Below, piece by piece: positions 9,143-12,963 of a stretch of DNA of 12,963 nucleotides. Location of the stretch: NCBI GenBank assembly GCA_004151065.3, contig NWUY0304210516.1, forward strand, positions 1-12,963, read 5' to 3'. The number at the start of each line of letters is the position of its first letter. The first letter of the stretch is position 1. A model generated the notes under the pieces. It was not told the origin of the DNA. It did not search any database and saw nothing but the letters and a program-made list of their open reading frames with translations. The position numbers were made by a program, and so were the translations under genes. This stretch comes from Larix sibirica (taxonomy: Eukaryota; Streptophyta; Pinopsida; Pinales; Pinaceae).

Positions 9143-9290
9143 GAGCCGTAGCTTAGTGGTTGGATGTGGCATCACCATGCAACAACCTAAGTTCAAACCC
9201 TTACGGTTGTAGAGTCCTTGTGTGTCTATCTAAGATAAAGTGTTTCACATCTCAATGTTGATCACCCTTTGTATATAAAAACACTTTACA
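9143..9290 (+). mobile_element. tRNA-derived SINE-like element
   Basis: TAGCTTAGTGG at 9149-9159 fits the RNA polymerase III A box and AGTTCAAACCC at 9190-9200 fits the B box, with a tRNA-like spacing of 41 bases between their starts. The first bases (GAGCCGTAGC) also look like a tRNA 5' end. The T-arm-like stem around the B box pairs at only four of five positions and a correct 7-bp acceptor stem cannot be formed, so this is not a functional tRNA gene. It is more likely the head of a short interspersed element, followed by a non-tRNA tail ending somewhere around 9240-9340. The 3' end and target-site duplications are not resolved. Confidence 0.55.
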
Positions 9291-9341
9291 CATATCCAAC
9301 CAATGAAATTAACATAACACATATTCAACAAACAAAATTAA
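9288..9341 (+). repeat. 29-bp direct repeat pair
   Basis: ACACATATCCAACCAATG at 9288 recurs as ACACATATTCAACAAACA at 9317; both copies end in AAATTAA. Repeat offset is 29 bases with four differences over 25 compared bases. It may belong to the tail of the adjacent SINE-like element. Confidence 0.55.
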
Positions 9342-9383
9342 TCTAAATATATTTAAATAGATGTTAGTATGACACTTTATCTC

Positions 9384-9419
9384 TTTTTATAGATGTTACC
9401 ACACCAACATCCATAAAAA
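9384..9419. repeat. Imperfect palindrome, 14-bp arms
   Basis: TTTTTATAGATGTT (9384-9397) and AACATCCATAAAAA (9406-9419) are inverse complements with one mismatch and an 8-base loop (ACCACACC). The structure could extrude as a hairpin or fold in RNA. It lies just before a block of direct duplications. No associated gene is seen. Confidence 0.6.
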
Positions 9420-9468
9420 TGACCAATAATCATTAAAGCGAACAATTAATGATTTTTTTTGGGATACC

Positions 9469-9801
9469 GTGTACTCTCTCCTCTACCATACCAAATCACC
9501 ACTCTCAAGAGGGGTGAAAAGCAAAAAGGTCACACCCATAAAAAAATCACTAATTCAGTGCATAGGGGTTGGTTTATTCGATAGTTTTTGTCTTTGCAAT
9601 AATCATCAAGGGAATGAACTATCTCCATACCCCTACTGTGTACTCTCTCCTTTAACCTTTCCAAATCACCACCCTCAAGTGGGGTGAAAGGCAAAAAGGT
9701 CACACCCATAAAAAACCACTAATTCAACTCATAGGGGTTGGTTTATTCAATAGTTTTTGTCTTTGCAATAATCATGAAGTGAATGAAATAACTATCTCCA
9801 T
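9469..9801 (+). repeat. 169-bp tandem duplication (two copies)
   Basis: Copy one (about 9469-9628) and copy two (about 9638-9801) start with GTACTCTCTCC and share AAAAAGGTCACACCCATAAA, CATAGGGGTTGGTTTATTC and AGTTTTTGTCTTTGCAATAA, ending at ACTATCTCCAT. They differ by scattered substitutions and small indels. Open frames within the copies are short and not protein-like. The unit probably comes from a repetitive element I cannot name. Confidence 0.8.
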
Positions 9802-10227
9802 TTTTTTTAGAACCCTGGAAAGCCCAACCACCATATCGTTGCTTCACTTGGGCAACTGCTTTGATCTGACAACTGAGATGAAAACCAGGTGTTGGGCCCA
9901 ACCTTAGTGTTGGATAGAAGAACGATTTGCCCAACGGCAAGTAGAACTGTCACCGTGGAGGACTTCAAGATTTGAAGGGTGTTGAGCCCCCCATAGGGTT
10001 GGTATCTAGGTCTCCATCGGGTTAGCCATAAGGCCCCACCACTAGCTCCTACCCTCAAACCCAAAATAATTATCTCCATTTTTATTTTTTTCGTAACCGT
10101 GGAAATCCCCAACCACCACACAACTACTTCACTGAGGCAACTACTCTATCTGATATCCAGGGTGAAAACTACGAGCTAGGCCCAGCTTGAATGTTAACAT
10201 AGAAGAGCGTTTTTCCCATGGGAGTAG

Positions 10228-10372
10228 AATTGTCACTATGGAGAACTAAAGGTTTTGAAGGGTCAAATTGTGCCACATAATTGTCACTATGGAGCACTAA
10301 AGGTTTTGAAGGGTCAAATTGTGCCACATAATTGTCACTATGGAGCACTAAAGGTTTTGAAGGGTCAAATTG
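10228..10372 (+). repeat. 51-bp tandem repeat, 2.9 copies, upstream of CSN1
   Basis: Units start at 10228, 10279 and 10330 with AATTGTCACTATGGAG and contain ACTAAAGGTTTTGAAGGGTC. The second and third are almost identical; the first differs by one base (GAACTA for GCACTA). The third breaks off at 10372. The single-copy ancestor is visible in the upstream duplicate at about 9946, so the expansion is recent. It ends 125 bases before the probable TATA box of the CSN1 gene. Confidence 0.92.
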
Positions 10373-10379
10373 CCCGGCA

Positions 10380-10401
10380 GAGTTGGTACCGAGTTGGTAC
10401 C
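10380..10401 (+). repeat. 11-bp tandem duplication
   Basis: GAGTTGGTACC occurs twice head to tail, without a mismatch. Each copy contains a GGTACC palindrome. The duplicate segment upstream (near 9998) has only one copy, GGGTTGGTATC. Confidence 0.85.
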
Positions 10402-10496
10402 TGGGCTAAAAGTAAAAAGTAACTCAAACTTCAAAGGGATTTGTTACTGAAGTGTTTCTACTCATGGCGAGGAAAGAAAATATAAGATCCGTTCGC

Positions 10497-10503
10497 TATA
10501 AAT
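10497..10503 (+). promoter_or_regulatory. Probable TATA box of CSN1
   Basis: TATAAAT within GCTATAAATGG lies 155 bases before the CSN1 ATG. A start site about 30 bases downstream would give a 5' leader of roughly 130 bases, normal for plants. It is the best TATA match in the 300 bases before the gene, but no transcript evidence is available. Confidence 0.5.
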
Positions 10504-10560
10504 GGAAGTCGCAGGGTAGAGAGGGATGCTCGATTGATTTAACCAATTCTAATTATTTGC

Positions 10561-10608
10561 ATGGTCGAAAGGGAAGCATTGACAGTGGAAGAGCGATCTC
10601 CGAATTAA
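10561..10608 (+). CDS. Short upstream open reading frame in the CSN1 leader
   Basis: An ATG at 10561 opens a 15-codon frame (MVEREALTVEERSPN) that stops at 10608, 49 bases before the CSN1 start. A still shorter one, MLD and a stop, lies at 10526-10537. If transcription begins near 10530, the 15-codon frame at least would be in the leader and could lower translation of the main frame. Neither has recognisable homology, and leader ATGs can occur by chance. Confidence 0.3.
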   Translation: MVEREALTVEERSPN

Positions 10609-10657
10609 ACAGAGGCAAACAAAGGGAGAATTGAATTGGAATTGTAATTGGGCGAAG

Positions 10658-12243
10658 ATGGATTGGGAAGAAAGCACAGAGGGGAACTTTGTGGGTGAGG
10701 GGGAAAAGGTTAACAAGAAGAGTGTAATCAGCAGCGAGCAGATGGATGTGGAGGCTTATGGCTCTCTGTACAGCGGGAGGACGAAGCTGATGCGTTTAAT
10801 CTACATCGCCGACCACTGCGGCAACGAGAGCATGAGGATGGAAGCTCTGCGGATGGCCTACGACGAGATTAAGAAGGGCGACAACACTCAACTCTTTAAA
10901 GAGGTCGCCCACAAGATTGGTGGGAAGTTGGGTTCTGATTACGCCCTCGATCAAGACTGGATTGATTCAGTCGAACGCCGGGCCGAACAGCGCAAAGAGA
11001 AGCTCGAAAACGAACTCAATGGCTACAAGGTACTACCTTCTTATTTATTTATTTATGTTTAGATGCTTCCTGTTATCACTTTTGCGGCAAGCTTACTTAG
11101 GGTTTCTGTTGCTGTTGTATGTGTGTGCTGCAGACAAATCTGATAAAGGAAAGTATTCGAATGGGATACAATGATTTGGGGGACTTCTACTATGCACATG
11201 GGTTGCTTGCAGATGCCTTCAAGAATTATGTCCGAACGCGGGACTACTGCACCACACCGAAGCACATTATCCAAATGTGTTTGAATGTGATTCTGGTCAG
11301 CATTGAGATGGGTCAATTTATGCACGTTTCCAGTTATGTGACCAAGGCCGAACAGACCCCTGATGTCCAGGAGCAAGTTGTTGTGGTTGCTAAGCTGAAA
11401 TGTGCTGCAGGTCTGGCTCACCTCGAGAGCAAGAAATACAAGCTAGCTGCTCGCAAGGTTTGACCCCTGCCCATTGTCTTTATTATTCTTTCTGTGTAAT
11501 TTCTTCTGTTTTTTGGTTCACATTGTCTTTCCCTAATTACAGACACAGGCAAATCATGCTGCCATTAATGTAAATGCCTTGTTACAGAAAACATTGACCT
11601 CTATCACCTTCTCATGTTCAAGTTTGGTGTGCATCTTATCTGTATAATTGGTTTTAGTCTTTGGATTGGTTGTGGTGAAGACCTGGAAATATGTTGTCAC
11701 GAGGCATGGGAGATATTTTTTCAAAGAACCATACAAGGGTAGTAAAGTAATGGGGTTTCTACATTACTAACATATGCATTAAAATACACCAAAATCAGTG
11801 TGTATAATTTCTAAAATAGAATACCAAAGATGAAAGTCGCTTAAATAATGATTTCTTATTAAGGAGATGATAGGAAGAGATCAATATGCTCATCAATCAG
11901 TGTGTGCCGTGGTTGCAGTTTGTTGAGACAAACTTTGAACTAGGGAACAACTATACAGACGTTATTGCTCCGCAGGATGTTGCAACTTATGGAGGACTGT
12001 GTGCACTTGCATCTTTTGATAGATCAGAACTTAAGGTGCGGTTGTTTCTAATTTGTAGTGATTCTGGGGAGTTTTTCTGTTTGAAAGATTGATTTAACTC
12101 CTTGTTTATGCTAACACCGTTTGCTTTTCCTGTGTTTTGGCATTATTTGCTTACCAGACTAAAGTTATAGACAATATTAATTTTCGAAATTTCTTGGAAC
12201 TAGTGCCCGAAGTAAGGGAACTTATTCATGACTTCTATGCAAG
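10658..12243 (+). CDS. CSN1: COP9 signalosome subunit 1 (exons 1-4, 3'-partial)
   Basis: CSN1 (FUS6/COP11) is a structural subunit of the COP9 signalosome, the nuclear complex that removes NEDD8 from cullins in ubiquitin ligases; in Arabidopsis its loss gives the fusca/constitutive photomorphogenic seedling phenotype. Exons: 10658-11029, 11134-11457, 11919-12035 and 12158-12243, joined in phases 0, 0, 0 and 2, giving 299 codons plus two bases, about two thirds of the roughly 440-residue plant protein. Landmarks: [18 protein letters not shown] and [19 protein letters not shown] in exon 1; [20 protein letters not shown] and [15 protein letters not shown] (Rpn7-type helical repeats) in exon 2; [20 protein letters not shown] in exon 3; [20 protein letters not shown] in exon 4. 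The start ATG is chosen because it has a strong AAGATGG context and the N-terminus is low-complexity acidic as in homologues. The RYASCLEYL-type continuation and the PCI domain are not found in the window. No stops or frameshifts, so it looks intact and under selection. Confidence 0.97.
11030..11133 (+). other. CSN1 intron 1
   Basis: A 104-base phase 0 intron with GTACTA donor and TGCAG acceptor preceded by a T-rich tract. It separates GYK from TNLIKE, which are contiguous in plant CSN1 proteins. Confidence 0.92.
11458..11918 (+). other. CSN1 intron 2
   Basis: A 461-base phase 0 intron from GTTTGA to TTGCAG, joining LAARK to FVETNFELG, in agreement with the KYKLAARKF junction of plant CSN1. 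It is AT-rich and shows no embedded gene or transposon that I can recognise. Confidence 0.9.
12036..12157 (+). other. CSN1 intron 3
   Basis: A 122-base phase 0 intron from GTGCGG to ACCAG, joining DRSELK to TKVIDNINF. The homologues read ELKQKVIDN, so the first exon 4 residue is Thr here in place of Gln. Confidence 0.9.
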
Positions 12244-12963
12244 GTATGGGCTTCTTAATGAAAGTTTGTTTGCTGTTATTTGCCATTTTACGATGTCAAC
12301 CTTGCTTTTGATAATTTTCAATTTTGTAATTTTCAAGTAATTTTTTTTGTCCACAGTGGTAAAATACTTCCAATAAAAAAAAATATTACGTTCTATAAGT
12401 TTGTTGCCCCCATAAAAATATATGCCATATTAGCACACTCCCAAGTCAAATCATTGACTAGAAGAAGTCAATATGCCATATTAATACTCCCAAGTCAAAT
12501 CATTGACTAGAAGAAAGCAAGTCCAAATTTAAATTTATTGCCCAAAAGGTTAATGTTTTTAAGGCTTTGATGATCATATAAATACCTAATCACTAAGTCT
12601 TCTTTCCTTTCTTGATTCACTAAGAAATTATTTGAAATTTGCATTTAGTTTGGCATACTAAGGTACTAACAGTATGTTTAAATGCTATATTTTTGCCATA
12701 CTTGAGAGTCCATGCCAATGGTTTTTTTTCAGATGTACTCCATTCTTGGAAGTTTCTAGTAGTTCCTTTAAGTTTATATACATGCCTTTCTAACCTTAAA
12801 CTTCTAACTTTATCCCAAGTTCAAAATGTGAGGGATCTTTAGTATCCTTGATTATTTCTGAGTTATATATTGCATTTCTTGGAGCTTTTGTGTTGAGTGT
12901 TATCTGGTTCATTCTAGTCACTGGTATGCTCAAATGACAAAATCTCAACCTCAAACTAAATAC
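12244..12963 (+). other. CSN1 intron 4, runs off the window
   Basis: A phase 2 donor (GTATGG) follows DFYA plus the first two bases of a Ser/Arg codon. I searched the remaining 720 bases for a frame resuming with RYASCLEYL-like residues and found none, so the next exon is outside the window. A TTTTTTTTCAG at about 12722-12732 looks like an acceptor, but the sequence after it does not encode CSN1. The intron is T-rich and contains one short tandem repeat. Confidence 0.75.
12420..12515 (+). repeat. Direct repeat in CSN1 intron 4, offset 51 bp
   Basis: ATATGCCATATTA followed by ACTCCCAAGTCAAATCATTG and ACTAGAAGAA occurs at 12420-12466 and 12471-12515, with a two-base length difference near the start. 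Each copy contains TTGACT, a W-box core word, which may be chance. It is unrelated in sequence to the 51-bp repeat upstream of the gene. Confidence 0.85.

Larger units (their letters stand above)
9792..10401 (+). repeat. Diverged direct duplication, offset 278 bp
   Basis: The stretch from CTATCTCCATTTTT at 9792 to about 10012 is repeated from 10070 to 10401. Shared words in order include a CGTGGAAA/CCTGGAAA start, CCCAACCACCA, GCTTCACT/ACTTCACT, GGCAACT, GGCCCA, ACATAGAAGA/GGATAGAAGA, TAGAA-TGTCAC and GGTTGGTA/AGTTGGTA. The second copy is longer because it contains the 51-bp triplication and an 11-bp repeat. The minus strand of the first copy is open for 104 codons (10121-9807) but its residues match no family I know, so I do not call a gene. 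Confidence 0.7.

Noticed and set aside
9143-9215. Functional tRNA gene
   Set aside because: A and B boxes are present, but a correct acceptor stem cannot be formed and the T stem is imperfect.
9807-10121. 104-codon minus-strand frame in the duplication block
   Set aside because: Residues match no family I know, the frame is not preserved in the second copy, and the sequence is repetitive.
10452-10634. 60-codon plus-strand frame just before CSN1, with an ATG at 10464
   Set aside because: The ATG lies upstream of the probable TATA box, the peptide has no recognisable domain and it is unlikely to be in the mature leader. It cannot be excluded if transcription starts further upstream.
10631-10657. 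Longer CSN1 start at an in-frame TTG
   Set aside because: TTG is not a normal plant start codon; the ATG at 10658 has a strong context and fits the family N-terminus.
11059-11421. 120-codon minus-strand frame across CSN1 exon 2
   Set aside because: It is the antisense shadow of a conserved exon and shows no domain of its own.
12639-12842. Plus-strand frame with a nearby TTTTTTTTCAG as a possible CSN1 exon 5
   Set aside because: The translation after the acceptor does not resemble the RYASCLEYL continuation expected in CSN1; more likely intron sequence.
1-12963. CRISPR array, bacterial operon, viral replication module or other novel multi-gene system
   Set aside because: No regularly spaced identical repeats with unique spacers and no clustered intact genes are present; intron structure and retroelements show a plant nuclear region.

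Overview
This is a nuclear window from a land plant. It ends in the first four exons of a COP9 signalosome subunit 1 gene (CSN1, called FUS6/COP11 in Arabidopsis) with GT-AG introns. The rest is AT-rich DNA filled with decayed plant retroelements: a Ty3/gypsy-type gag, plant-type LINE fragments and a tRNA-derived SINE-like sequence. The old repeats around a single conserved gene would suit a large genome such as a gymnosperm's, but that is a guess; the sequence does not fix the clade.

Layout. 1-208 is AT-rich with no gene. About 209-1673 looks like the 5' LTR of a Ty3/gypsy retrotransposon. It is followed by a degenerate tRNA-Asp-type primer binding site (1677-1694), a leader, and a gag pseudogene with frameshift and stops (1808-3033). 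The gag breaks off at about 3035 against an inverted LINE fragment (minus strand, about 3045-4090) that holds the endonuclease domain. 4340-6095 has no recognisable gene but includes a G-biased, loosely telomere-like stretch. A second LINE fragment (minus strand, about 8745-6098) carries reverse transcriptase, connection region, zinc-binding domain and C-terminal tail. It has many frameshifts, and most readable stops are TGG-to-TAG/TGA or CAG-to-TAG changes. 8746-9140 is unassigned. 9143-9290 has pol III A and B boxes. 9288-10401 is layered with duplications: a 29-bp pair, a hairpin, a 169-bp pair, a 278-bp-offset pair and a 51-bp triplication. A TATA box, short uORFs and the CSN1 start codon (10658) follow. 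CSN1 exons lie at 10658-11029, 11134-11457, 11919-12035 and 12158-12243. The fourth intron runs past the window end, so the C-terminal PCI region is outside.

The only gene likely to be functional is CSN1, which would act in cullin deneddylation and light-dependent development. Everything else looks like inactive mobile-element debris. I found no convincing new multi-gene system. The points most worth following are the nested tandem repeats just upstream of the CSN1 promoter, the SINE-like element, the permuted LINE halves and the deamination pattern in the retroelement stops.
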